Below, piece by piece: positions 24,523 to 32,680 of a DNA stretch of 64,000 nt. The first letter of the stretch is position 1, and the number at the start of each line of letters is the position of its first letter. The position numbers and the translations under genes are program-made. The notes under the pieces were generated by a model that searched no databases, had not been told where the DNA came from, and saw only the letters and a program-made list of their open reading frames with translations. The stretch comes from Methanothrix harundinacea (GTDB taxonomy: Archaea; Halobacteriota; Methanosarcinia; Methanotrichales; Methanotrichaceae): assembly GCA_002506535.1 (NCBI GenBank), contig DAXT01000021.1, forward strand, positions 1-64,000, in the 5' to 3' direction.

Positions 24523-25161
24523 TCAGATCCCCTTCTTCCTGAGGATCCGGTCTTCCTCCCGGAGCCGCTCCTCCTCCCTCTCCCTCTTTCTCTCGCCCGA
24601 GATGAGGATGGCGGCTCCGATGACGATCGACCCGAAGAGGGCGGCGATGGCGACGACGATCTTCGATATGATACCCCCGAAGAGGCCGGTTCCGACGGCC
24701 AGGACAACCTGCGGCCCCTCCCTACCCGGAGGGTACGATGCCGTCATCCTGTAGACGCCGGGATGATCGATCTCGAAGGCCGCGATCGACCTGCCCGACC
24801 GGCCGGCGAAGGTGTAGGTGGAGCTGCCGAACGGGGGCGATAGCTCCAGCTTCTCGCCGGTGGATAGGTCTAGGAGTTCTATAACGAGCCCCGGGGGCAC
24901 CGTCTCCCCCGTCGAGTAGAAGCGCCCTTCTACGACGCTCACATCCTCGTAGAAGATGGTGTACTCCCCGACTTTATCGAGGTCCAGCTCCGCCGTCCCC
25001 GGCGCCGCCATCTGGACGAGGTCGCCTCCCATATCCGATAACGCCGAATAAGCCATCCAGCCGAAGATCAAGAGCCCGGTAATGACGACCAGGGCGGCGA
25101 GGGCCAGATCCCGCCGGTCAAAAGATCCAGATGATCCTGCCATTGCTCTCCTCTCCACCAT
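24523..25161 (-). CDS. Membrane protein of unknown function, two helices
   Basis: A 212-residue protein with an N-terminal helix (LALAALVVITGLLIFGWMAY), an external beta-rich domain of about 110 residues (GEYTIFYEDVSVVEGRFYS, later FEIDHPGVYRMTASYP), a second helix (IVVAIAALFGSIVIGAAILI) and a highly charged tail (RKREREEERLREEDRILRKK). The layout suggests an exported sensor or scaffold domain. Its ATG overlaps the stop of HMG-CoA synthase, so it is cotranscribed. I do not know the family. Confidence 0.65.
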   Translation of the reverse strand: MVERRAMAGSSGSFDRRDLALAALVVITGLLIFGWMAYSALSDMGGDLVQMAAPGTAELDLDKVGEYTIFYEDVSVVEGRFYSTGETVPPGLVIELLDLSTGEKLELSPPFGSSTYTFAGRSGRSIAAFEIDHPGVYRMTASYPPGREGPQVVLAVGTGLFGGIISKIVVAIAALFGSIVIGAAILISGERKREREEERLREEDRILRKKGI

Positions 25162-26570
25162 CAGCCGACAAAGCCGTACCGCCTGTACCCGTCAGTGTCG
25201 ATCCGGAGGAGGGCGAACTCCCCCGCAGGGGGTATGACGCTCTCCAGCCTATCTCCCCGGTGAAGGTCCTCGTAATCCGCAAGGCCGATCTCTACCCTTT
25301 CGTCCAGCTTTTTGAGGACGGAGCCTCTGGCCACCGACCCGACGCCATCTTCGACCGTCCCGGAGAAGAAGGCGGCAGAGCAGCCGCTCCCGTAGGAGCC
25401 GAGGCCGATCCTCTTTCCTGGGAAGAGGAGGTCCTGCGCGATGAGGCTTGCCAGGCCCAGGTAGATCGATCCGGTGTAGATGTTTCCGACGACCGAGGAT
25501 ATGAGGGTCGAGGGTTTAACCTTCCTTTCGTAGGCCTCCAGAAACTTCGCCGACTTCGAGAACCTCCTCTGGTAATCGGCCTCGACCTTCGCCTCCACCG
25601 TCGCCCCCTCCTCGCCTCCCGGCTCCCCGGGCTCGGCCCCTATCTCCTCCTCCACCTCCCGCCACCGGGGCAGGCTGCGCCACTCACGACGGAGCAACGA
25701 GGCGGCCGCGTACTCCGCCATCCGGGGGTAGGGGATGTGAAAGATTATCCTGTCGAGGTGGTCGGTGACGCACTCTCCGTCACCGAGGCGGACGATCCCC
25801 CGGGAGAGGGCCCTCTTTCTGTAGGAGCCGAAGGCGCCCTCCATAGCCGCCAGGTAGCACTGATTGCTGTACCTGCCGTTCACCACGGCGCATTTCATCC
25901 CGACGGGGCGGAAGAAGTCGTTCTCGTCCCTGGTATAGACCCCCATCACGGGGTCGAGGGCGAGGATCCTCGGATCCCTGTCGACGAGGAGGGCGACGGA
26001 CCCCGCCCCCTGGGTGTACTCGCCGGGGGAGCCGATCTCATAACGGGCGACGTCCGTAGCCACCACGATCCCGACCCTCCTCCGCCGTCGGCCCGTCCCG
26101 TCGCCCTTGACTTCGGCGTTGCCGTCGCCCCATCCTCCATCGTCCCCTGCCTTCATCCAGCAGGCGACGCTCTCCAGGGCGAAGGTGGCGCCTATGCACG
26201 CCGACTTGAACTCCACCGTCGAGCACTCCGTAAAGGTCCCCGGACCGTAGACCTCCTCCAGCATCCCGATGACGTAGGTACCGATCGCCTTCGCCTCGTC
26301 GACCCCGGACTCGGTACCGATGTAGATCCTGCCGACCTCCTCGGGCTTTAGGTCGTTATTTCGCATCAGATCCAGGGTCGAGGACGCGGCCATGGTGGCG
26401 GCGTCCTCGTGGGCGTCAAGGACCGCCATCTTCTCGACCCCGATCCCCTGGGAGAGCTTCGCCGGCTCGATCCCCCTCGCCTCTGCAAACTCGCCGGTGG
26501 TTGATAAAAATAGCCTCGGGACGGCGACGGCGATGTCGTCGATCCCGACTTTATCTGGGTTTTGGGTCAT
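25161..26570 (-). CDS. Hydroxymethylglutaryl-CoA synthase (enlarged)
   Basis: About 469 residues. Condenses acetyl-CoA with acetoacetyl-CoA in the mevalonate route to archaeal lipids. The nucleophile lies in VEFKSACIGAT (Cys about 125), the catalytic Glu in YIGTESGVDEAK, and the His in IIFHIPYPRM. Typical archaeal enzymes have about 350 residues. The extra length is mostly two low-complexity insertions, one around GDDGGWGDGNAEVKGDG and one around GAEPGEPGGEEG, plus surrounding loops. ATG 26570 has GAGGAG at proper distance; ATG 26576 is too close to it. In other archaea this gene usually neighbours acetoacetyl-CoA thiolase, which is absent here. Confidence 0.85.
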   Translation of the reverse strand: MTQNPDKVGIDDIAVAVPRLFLSTTGEFAEARGIEPAKLSQGIGVEKMAVLDAHEDAATMAASSTLDLMRNNDLKPEEVGRIYIGTESGVDEAKAIGTYVIGMLEEVYGPGTFTECSTVEFKSACIGATFALESVACWMKAGDDGGWGDGNAEVKGDGTGRRRRRVGIVVATDVARYEIGSPGEYTQGAGSVALLVDRDPRILALDPVMGVYTRDENDFFRPVGMKCAVVNGRYSNQCYLAAMEGAFGSYRKRALSRGIVRLGDGECVTDHLDRIIFHIPYPRMAEYAAASLLRREWRSLPRWREVEEEIGAEPGEPGGEEGATVEAKVEADYQRRFSKSAKFLEAYERKVKPSTLISSVVGNIYTGSIYLGLASLIAQDLLFPGKRIGLGSYGSGCSAAFFSGTVEDGVGSVARGSVLKKLDERVEIGLADYEDLHRGDRLESVIPPAGEFALLRIDTDGYRRYGFVG

Positions 26571-26651
26571 GATCATCTCCTCTGGTGAACTTGCGGGCTG
26601 GACGGTTCGAACCGATCGTATTTATTTTGTGGGGTTTGGGTGGCCTGCGAG

Positions 26652-26662
26652 ACCTATATATC
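26652..26662 (+). promoter_or_regulatory. TATA-like element upstream of a small gene
   Basis: GACCTATATATCC lies about 40 bases before ATG 26700, within the 130-base divergent gap next to HMG-CoA synthase. It argues that the coding sequence starts at 26700 rather than at a GTG at 26640 upstream of the box. Confidence 0.5.
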
Positions 26663-26699
26663 CGATCGGTTGGTGGTATCTTCCGAGGCGTCAGCGGTG

Positions 26700-26948
26700 A
26701 TGGAAGAGATCGAGCAGCTGGTGGAGAGGTTTGAGGGGCTAAAAGAGGGGGAGCGGTCAGAGGTGGCCTCGATATTGAAGAAGTACGCCGAGGGCGAGAT
26801 CGGGTTGGAAGAGGTCCACTACACCCTTCTGGACGACGGTCTGATCCCGATGCCCTCGAGGTGCACCATGTACCACAAGCCGGAGCATAACCCCGATGCT
26901 GAGGATGCTCTCAGGTCCCTCATAAGAGAGAAGATCCAGGGCCGTTGA
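26700..26948 (+). CDS. Small conserved hypothetical protein
   Basis: An 82-residue acidic, largely helical protein beginning MEEIEQLVERFEGLKEGERS. It contains a short motif PMPSRCTMYHKPEHNPD with one Cys and two His. I do not recognise the family. GAGGCG precedes the ATG by about ten bases. It stands alone between divergent HMG-CoA synthase and a flavin-binding protein gene. Confidence 0.55.
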   Translation: MEEIEQLVERFEGLKEGERSEVASILKKYAEGEIGLEEVHYTLLDDGLIPMPSRCTMYHKPEHNPDAEDALRSLIREKIQGR

Positions 26949-27118
26949 CCGACGGCCTTAGGTCTTGCTCAAAGGCCGAGGCTTCGCGGCAGAGCCTCCA
27001 TTTTTCCCTCCATATCTTAGAGGGGGGGAGTTATTCTTCGCCGGACTCTCCTGTTTTCTGGACGTTTTAAATAGAATCTGATCCATATCTTATAATGAAA
27101 TTGTTCTGAGGAGATGAG

Positions 27119-27610
27119 ATGGCCCCGGAAGTTGAGAAGATACCGACCATGGAAAAGAGGGAGTACGACCGGCTGATCGAGGAGGAGCACGTATGCAGGA
27201 TCGCCTTCAAGGGAGATAAATACCCTTATGTGGCGCCCTTCGTATACGTCTTCGACGGCCGGTTCATGTACTTCCTCTCGACGAAGTACGGCAAAAAGAT
27301 CGAGTTCTTCCTAAAAGATCCCCACGTATCGGTGGAGGTGGAGAGGTACGCCCCTGATCTATCCAGCTATCGATTCGTCACCCTGCGGGGCCGCCTCGAT
27401 GAGGTCGGCGACCCCGAGGAGAAGAGGCGCGTCAGGATGGGGTTCGTCGACCTGATCAGAAGGAGAAACCTCTCAAGAAACGTCCTGCTCGCCCTCGGCC
27501 ACTCCCCCGCCGACCCCCTCGACTCCATAGTCGAGGAGGAGCGTTCCCTCATATGGAAGCTCGTCGACGTCCAGAAGATCGTGGGGCTCAAGGGAGGCGA
27601 TGGGTCCTGA
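27119..27610 (+). CDS. Pyridoxamine 5'-phosphate oxidase family flavin-binding protein
   Basis: A 163-residue protein of the split-barrel type: MEKREYDRLIEEEHVCRIAF, then YPYVAPFVYVFDGRFMYFLS and VSVEVERYAP, the order expected for flavin-nucleotide-binding PNPOx-like proteins. These bind FMN, F420 or haem; which one cannot be told. GAGGAG lies just before the ATG. It is probably monocistronic, with AT-rich sequence (TTTTAAATAG) upstream. Confidence 0.75.
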   Translation: MAPEVEKIPTMEKREYDRLIEEEHVCRIAFKGDKYPYVAPFVYVFDGRFMYFLSTKYGKKIEFFLKDPHVSVEVERYAPDLSSYRFVTLRGRLDEVGDPEEKRRVRMGFVDLIRRRNLSRNVLLALGHSPADPLDSIVEEERSLIWKLVDVQKIVGLKGGDGS

Positions 27611-27722
27611 CCAGATAGCCCGTCGATGATCCCCCCCTTCGGCCACCCTCATGTCATCCACCATGGGAGCCGCCAGATTCCCTGATGCCGGACGAACGGC
27701 GGTGACGCCCTGGTCAGACAAG

Positions 27723-27733
27723 ATTTATATACT
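27723..27733 (+). promoter_or_regulatory. TATA-like promoter of the glutamate synthase gene
   Basis: AGATTTATATACTGG lies about 95 bases before the ATG at 27827, implying a 5' leader of about 70 bases. No obvious leader structure was found in it. Confidence 0.45.
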
Positions 27734-27826
27734 GGATGGCCGGAAGCTCCTTTCTGATCAATCGGCGAGACTTGGGCGGATGATCCGCCCGGACCCAGTA
27801 CAAATCAAAATAACAAGAGGCATTTT

Positions 27827-29416
27827 ATGAATCTCAGACGGCCAAACGCCAACGAAGCGATCGGCACCTTCAACCGGTCGAGGGACGTCGCCCCGATGTC
27901 CGGGATCTGCACCCGGTGTGTCGACGGCTGCAGGGGCGGTTGTGATATCTGGTTATCCTCCTTCAGAGGTCGAGAGGTCCTCTATCCCGGCCCCTTCGGC
28001 GAGGTCACCGCCGGAGCGGGGAAGGACTACCCCCTCGACTACTCTCATCTGAACATCCAGGGTTACGCCGTCGGCGCCAAGGGCCTCCCCGAGGGGGTCG
28101 AGGGAAACTCCGACACCGCCGTATTCTCCGAAGTCGATACCGAGACCGAGTACGGATGGGACAGGAAGGTGAAGATGAAGCTACCCATCTTCACCGGCGC
28201 CCTCGGGTCCACCGATATCGCCGGCGCCAACTGGGACCACTTCGCCATAGGCGCCGCCATATCCGGGATCACCCTCGTATGCGGCGAGAACGTCTGCGGT
28301 GTCGACCCTGACCTCGCCCTGGACAACAGGGGCAAAGTCGTCAGGTCTCCAGAGATGGACCGAAGGATCGAGACCTACAGGCGGTATCACGAGGGTTACG
28401 GCGAGATCCTCGTCCAGATGAACGTCGAGGACACCCGCCTCGGAACCGCCGAGTACGTCTCAATGAAGCACGAGCTCGACACCCTGGAGCTGAAGTGGGG
28501 GCAGGGTGCGAAGTGCATCGGAGGCGAGATCAAGGTCCGGTCCCTCGATAGAGCCCTGGAGCTACAGAATAGAGGCTACATAGTGAGGCCCGATCCCTCC
28601 AGAAAGGACGTCCAGCAGGCCTTCCAGGACGGATCCATCAAAGAGTTTGAGAGGCACTCTCGCCTCGGGTTTGTAACAAAAGAGGGCTTCCTAGAAGAGG
28701 TGGATAGGCTCAGGGATCTGGGGTTCAAGAGGGTCACCCTCAAGACCGGGGCCTACTCCATGGCAGAGCTCGCCATGGCTCTGCGCTACGGGTCAGAGGC
28801 GAAGATCGACCTTCTCACCATCGACGGAGCCCCCGGGGGCACCGGTATGAGCCCCTGGCCGATGATGAACGAGTGGGGGATCCCTACCTTCTACCTCCAG
28901 TCCCTCGCCCGGGAGTTCGCAGAGCGGCTCGCCAAGAAGGGGATGAGGGTCCCCGACCTCGCCATGGCGGGAGGCTTCTCCAGCGAGGACGGGGTATTCA
29001 AGGCGATCGCCATGGGCGCCCCCCACTTCAAAGCGGTATGCATGGGCAGAGCCCTCATGATCCCGGGGATGGTAGGAAAGAACATCCAGAAATGGATCGA
29101 GGCGGGAGAGCTTCCAAAGTCCGTCTCAAGGTACGGGACGACGGCAAGGCAGCTCTTCGTCACCTACGGGGAGCTGGCCGAGAGGTACGGCGGAGAGGTC
29201 GATAAGATCCCCCTGGGAGCGATGGGGATATACACCTACGCACAGAGGTTCCAGATCGGCCTGCAGCAGCTGATGGCCGGGAGCAGGAACTTCAGCCTTG
29301 AAACGGTCAATAGAGACGACCTGATGGCCCTCACCGAAGAGGCGGCGAAGGTCTCGGGGATCGCCTACGTCATGGACGCCCGCAGGGACGCCGCCGAGGA
29401 GATACTGGACGGCTGA
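27827..29416 (+). CDS. FMN-binding glutamate synthase family protein (archaeal type)
   Basis: A 529-residue protein corresponding to the FMN-binding synthase domain of glutamate synthase, without the glutaminase part. The core TIDGAPGGTGMSPWPMMNEW is the flavin/substrate loop of this family, followed by LAMAGGFSSEDGVFKAIAMG. The N-terminus carries a cysteine cluster, CTRCVDGCRGGC (about residues 27-38), suited to an iron-sulfur centre. Such proteins may make glutamate from 2-oxoglutarate and ammonia supplied by another subunit, or act on a different substrate; no GltD-like partner is in the window. Confidence 0.85.
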   Translation: MNLRRPNANEAIGTFNRSRDVAPMSGICTRCVDGCRGGCDIWLSSFRGREVLYPGPFGEVTAGAGKDYPLDYSHLNIQGYAVGAKGLPEGVEGNSDTAVFSEVDTETEYGWDRKVKMKLPIFTGALGSTDIAGANWDHFAIGAAISGITLVCGENVCGVDPDLALDNRGKVVRSPEMDRRIETYRRYHEGYGEILVQMNVEDTRLGTAEYVSMKHELDTLELKWGQGAKCIGGEIKVRSLDRALELQNRGYIVRPDPSRKDVQQAFQDGSIKEFERHSRLGFVTKEGFLEEVDRLRDLGFKRVTLKTGAYSMAELAMALRYGSEAKIDLLTIDGAPGGTGMSPWPMMNEWGIPTFYLQSLAREFAERLAKKGMRVPDLAMAGGFSSEDGVFKAIAMGAPHFKAVCMGRALMIPGMVGKNIQKWIEAGELPKSVSRYGTTARQLFVTYGELAERYGGEVDKIPLGAMGIYTYAQRFQIGLQQLMAGSRNFSLETVNRDDLMALTEEAAKVSGIAYVMDARRDAAEEILDG

Positions 29417-29864
29417 GGACCGTCGAAGCTGGTCAGAAGCCTGGTGGGATACCATGGATATTGGAGCATCCAGAAAGGAGGACATAACTGCAAAAATTCC
29501 GGACATCCGTTGATAGATGACATATATCTCCTATTTTGGTCCGGCAAGGATGCAGAATCTTCAGCCGGATCGTCCCCATTTAATGGATCCTTTATTTTTT
29601 TATCGAATACCCCGCAGCTCTGCTGCGGGGTGCGCCGCCTCAACTTGACTCGTTCGAATGATGCCATGATGGTGAGGTCGCGGAGATGAACCTCGCCCCC
29701 ATGGCCGTCAGCTATAATACTATGATACGACGAAATAAAAATTGGATACAGAATTGACAGGCGCTTGTTGTAGCCTCCATTCGGACCATGGCTGGATGAA
29801 GCGACCTTTATGGGGGTCGAAACCCAGTCGAAAATAAGTCAATGACGGTAATGAGGTGGATTGG
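29417..29864. other. Intergenic region with hairpin repeat and a possible gene remnant
   Basis: This 448-base gap contains the second copy of the 37-base hairpin repeat (29604-29640). Just after it the plus strand encodes a short open stretch ending at about 29757 (EMNLAPMAVSYNTMIRRNKN), which may be the tail of a lost gene; I could not identify it. No intact gene is seen. Confidence 0.4.
29604..29640 (+). repeat. Hairpin repeat, copy 2
   Basis: The element matches 14678-14714 at 36 of 37 positions. Here the stem is perfect: CCCCGCAG (29610-29617), loop CTCTG, CTGCGGGG (29623-29630). It is preceded by a T-rich run and followed by TGCGCCGCCT and CAACTTGACT. Two copies, 15 kb apart in the same orientation, suggest a dispersed family. 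Confidence 0.7.
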
Positions 29865-30656
29865 ATGAAAATCGAGGTTATGCCTTCCAGATCGAAGCCC
29901 ATAGGGTTTGGGATATTATTTGGATGCGTTCTGCTATGTCTTTTGACCTGCATAACGACGACGGCCCAGGAAGAGAACGTTACTTGGGTAGGGGGAGATC
30001 TGTACGATTATGCTGTCCTCAGCTTCGCCGTCCCAAAAGAGTTCGAAGATGTTGTCGAGGCTGAATCCCTGGAAGAGGGAAACTACTCAGAAGGGAGATA
30101 TGTGGTGGCGTCTCTACTATTCAACGACAGCAGAATCTTCGTCCTCCTCCTTTATCCATGTGATACTCCGGAGGGGCAGCTCGACGCCGCAGGTCTGAGG
30201 ACCGTCATCGAAGGCTTCAACAAAGGGCTTAATCAGACCGTCTACAACCCCGCGCTCCTCAACATCAGCGACATGCCCGCAATATGGGGGCAGCTGGGCG
30301 ATCAGGTTCTGATAGCCTACCAGCCATCGGTTGAAACCGTTTCGGCGATCTTGATCGAAGCAAACGTTACCCCGGCCGCCCTGGAGTACTTCCCCGAATC
30401 TCTCTCGATAACCGTCAACGATGCCAGCACGCCCCTCTTCCCCGGATACTGCGCCGGCCTCGAGGCGGCTGTGGTACCTCCAGCTCAGGCAGCAGCCGAG
30501 GGCGCCCAGGGTGTCCAGACACAACAGCCCGTCCAGACCGAGGAGGCGGTCCAGACAGGACCTGCTTTCGATAAAGAAAAGATGGAAGCAGAGATGGCAC
30601 AAGCCGTTGATATGTTTGAGGCTTGGTCTGGTAAGAAGCTCTCGTTTAAAAGATAG
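29865..30656 (+). CDS. Secreted or membrane-tethered protein of unknown function
   Basis: A 263-residue protein with a signal segment (IGFGILFGCVLLCLLTCITTTA) holding cysteines near its end. The mature part of about 150 residues has no recognisable catalytic motif; it is followed by a Gln/Val-rich linker (AQGVQTQQPVQTEEAVQTGP) and a helical end. GAGGTGG precedes ATG 29865, which is therefore preferred to GTG 29856. A strong terminator lies directly downstream. Confidence 0.6.
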   Translation: MKIEVMPSRSKPIGFGILFGCVLLCLLTCITTTAQEENVTWVGGDLYDYAVLSFAVPKEFEDVVEAESLEEGNYSEGRYVVASLLFNDSRIFVLLLYPCDTPEGQLDAAGLRTVIEGFNKGLNQTVYNPALLNISDMPAIWGQLGDQVLIAYQPSVETVSAILIEANVTPAALEYFPESLSITVNDASTPLFPGYCAGLEAAVVPPAQAAAEGAQGVQTQQPVQTEEAVQTGPAFDKEKMEAEMAQAVDMFEAWSGKKLSFKR

Positions 30657-30660
30657 ATCA

Positions 30661-30697
30661 GGCCGGCATTTAGACCGGCCATACTTTTCTTTTTATC
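30661..30697 (+). terminator. Intrinsic-type terminator
   Basis: The hairpin GGCCGG-CATTTAGA-CCGGCC begins five bases after the stop of the preceding gene and is followed by a T-rich run (ATACTTTTCTTTTTATCC). This is the clearest terminator in the window and separates the secreted protein gene from comD. Confidence 0.75.
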
Positions 30698-30786
30698 CTT
30701 CTGCGTCGTTCTCTCCCCCAGCATCACCTTTGATGCTCCCGTTTCCCTCTACCGCTATAGAGATATCCAGAATAATCCAGAATGGA

Positions 30787-30800
30787 TCAAAATTTAAATG
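30787..30800 (+). promoter_or_regulatory. TATA-like promoter of comD
   Basis: CAAAATTTAAATGC lies about 30 bases before the ATG at 30825, which would give a nearly leaderless transcript. No ribosome-binding site is seen before that ATG, in agreement. Confidence 0.5.
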
Positions 30801-30824
30801 CTATAGCATCGATACTAAAATCAA

Positions 30825-31334
30825 ATGAATGTGATCAGCCCCTCGGAGGCAGTCTACAAGGGCATGAAAGGCGCGGGGATAGACTTCGTCGTCAGCGTCC
30901 CTTGCGTCAACCTCCGGGAGCTGATGCGTCTCGTGGACTGCGACCACGAGATCGATCACGTACCCGTCACCCGGGAGGAGGAGGGGGTCGGGATCTCTGC
31001 CGGGGCGTACATGGGCGGCAGAAGGCCCGCCCTCCTGATGCAGAACTCGGGCCTCGGCAACAGCATCAACGCCCTCGCCTCGCTGAACGGGCTATTCAAG
31101 ATCCCGCTCCTGATGATAATCAGCCATCGAGGCGGCGAAGGGGAGACAATTTTGGGGCAGGTTCCCATGGGGCGGCTGACGCCGGAGCTCCTCGACGTTA
31201 TGGAGATACCTCGATTCTCGCCGTCCCCGCAGGAGGCCGAAGAGGTCGTGGCCGTGGCCTGGGACCTGGCCAGGGCCAGGGGAACGCCTACGGCGGTCCT
31301 CCTGGACATCGGGTTCTGGAGATCGCTCCGGTGA
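30825..31334 (+). CDS. comD: Sulfopyruvate decarboxylase, alpha subunit
   Basis: A 169-residue protein matching the N-terminal (PYR) half of thiamine-diphosphate decarboxylases: VVSVPCVNLRELMRLV, then VPVTREEEGVGISAGAYMGG, where the Glu activates the cofactor, and ALLMQNSGLGNSINAL. With ComE it decarboxylates sulfopyruvate to sulfoacetaldehyde in coenzyme M synthesis, so it acts in the cytoplasm as part of a heteromer. comE lies 0.7 kb downstream, separated by an acylphosphatase-like gene. Confidence 0.9.
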   Translation: MNVISPSEAVYKGMKGAGIDFVVSVPCVNLRELMRLVDCDHEIDHVPVTREEEGVGISAGAYMGGRRPALLMQNSGLGNSINALASLNGLFKIPLLMIISHRGGEGETILGQVPMGRLTPELLDVMEIPRFSPSPQEAEEVVAVAWDLARARGTPTAVLLDIGFWRSLR

Positions 31335-31423
31335 GGCCAGGGGTGGAGGCCTCCAAGCCCGGCCCGGATCGACGGAAGCCTCCAACGATGGACTTTATAT
31401 TTCAGGAGGGAATATTTCTACTG

Positions 31424-31945
31424 ATGATGAGATTGACGGCGCGCGTCTCCGGCAGGGTCCAGACGGTGGGGTACAGGGCGAGAGTAGTCGGCCTCGCCAG
31501 GTCCTCAGGGCTGGTCGGCTTCGTCCAGAACCTCCCCGACGGTCGGGTCGAGGTGGTGGCCGAAGGAGAGAGATCCGAACTTCTGGGGTTTGCATCAGCG
31601 GTGAAGATGGAGAACTCTCTCATCCGGGTCGACGATTTGGAGACTGCTTACTCCGAGGCGTCCGGGTCTTTTCCCGGATTTCGCAAGGTAATAGACCCCG
31701 AAGAGCTGGAAGACCGTCTGGATGAGGGGGTCGGGATCCTGAAGGAGATCTTGGTAACCGTAAAAGATGGCTTTCGCGATCTGGGCGGGAAGATGGACAC
31801 GATGCTCGATAAGCAGGATTCGACTCTTGGTGAGATTCAGGGTCTCAGGTTCGACATGAAGAGCTACATGAACCAGAGGTTCGAACGGATCGAGACCGAT
31901 CTCGCGGAGCTGAAAGCCGCGATGAGAGAGCGAGGCATCATCTGA
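31424..31945 (+). CDS. Acylphosphatase domain protein with C-terminal coiled coil
   Basis: About 173 residues. Residues 1-85 form an acylphosphatase domain: RLTARVSGRVQTVGYRARVV holds the catalytic Arg of the G-x-V-Q-x-V-x-Y-R motif, and GFVQNLPDGRVEVVAEG holds the catalytic Asn. Residues 95-173 are helical and charged with heptad spacing (DGFRDLGGKMDTMLDKQDST, then MNQRFERIETDLAELKAAM), a coiled coil absent from ordinary 90-residue acylphosphatases. AGGAGG lies 14 bases before ATG 31424; ATG 31427 is also possible. It sits between comD and comE on the same strand. Confidence 0.75.
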   Translation: MMRLTARVSGRVQTVGYRARVVGLARSSGLVGFVQNLPDGRVEVVAEGERSELLGFASAVKMENSLIRVDDLETAYSEASGSFPGFRKVIDPEELEDRLDEGVGILKEILVTVKDGFRDLGGKMDTMLDKQDSTLGEIQGLRFDMKSYMNQRFERIETDLAELKAAMRERGII

Positions 31946-32010
31946 AACCTCGCCTTGACGGACGGGTAGAATTATAAAATCATTTTTAGGGCTTTCTGGA
32001 GTTCATCAAT

Positions 32011-32574
32011 TTGAGACGGATCGAAGCGATCTCCATCATCGCCGGTGAGGCTGACTCCCAGGGCGCTCTTCTGGTGGGAAATATTGGATATCCGTCGAGG
32101 GAGCTATACGCCGTCGGCGACCGGGCCTCCAACTTCTACATGCTCGGATCCATGGGCCTCGCCTCCTCCATCGGCCTGGGCCTTGCCCTCGCCCTGCCCA
32201 AGAGGCGGGTGATCGCCATCGACGGCGACGGATCCGTTCTGATGAACCTGGGAAGCCTCGCCACCCTCGCCGACCAGGACCCCGATAACTACCTCCTCAT
32301 AATCCTCGACAACGGCTGCTACGGCTCCACGGGATCTCAGCCGACCTGTACCGCCCGGAGGGCGGACCTCGCGAAGCTGGCGGTGGGGGCAGGAATCTCC
32401 GAGGTGAGGGTCGCCGCCACCGTCGATGAGATCAGGAAAGGCATGGGAAATAAGGGCGTCCTCGTCGTCAAGGTCGAGATAGGGAACGCCGACGTTCCCG
32501 TCATCCCTCTATCGCCTGAAGAGATCATCGAGAGGTTCATGGCGAGATCCGCTCTCTCATCAACTCGATTCTGA
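32011..32574 (+). CDS. comE: Sulfopyruvate decarboxylase, beta subunit
   Basis: A 187-residue protein matching the thiamine-diphosphate-binding (PP) half: the G-D-G motif in IAIDGDGSVLMNLGSLATLA and the closing N of LIILDNGCYGSTG. GSMGLASSIGLGLALALP is also typical. It pairs with ComD. A TTG at 32011 with GGAG ten bases upstream is the start. In several methanogens the two subunits are adjacent or fused, so their separation here is unusual. Confidence 0.9.
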   Translation: MRRIEAISIIAGEADSQGALLVGNIGYPSRELYAVGDRASNFYMLGSMGLASSIGLGLALALPKRRVIAIDGDGSVLMNLGSLATLADQDPDNYLLIILDNGCYGSTGSQPTCTARRADLAKLAVGAGISEVRVAATVDEIRKGMGNKGVLVVKVEIGNADVPVIPLSPEEIIERFMARSALSSTRF

Positions 32575-32644
32575 TCAAGCTCGATCTTACGATCACGATC
32601 CAAAATGCCTAAGCAAGCGATGGACCGTGAAAAATCCAAGAAAC

Positions 32645-32655
32645 CTTTTATACGT
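32645..32655 (+). promoter_or_regulatory. TATA-like promoter of the giant NosD-type gene
   Basis: AACCTTTTATACG lies about 30 bases before ATG 32681, leaving a very short leader. Confidence 0.45.
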
Positions 32656-32680
32656 TCAGCACAAGTAATGACGAGAGACG

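Noticed and set aside
25131..26351. A 406-residue open frame on the plus strand
   Set aside because: It lies entirely opposite HMG-CoA synthase and has the biased composition of an antisense frame in GC-rich DNA.
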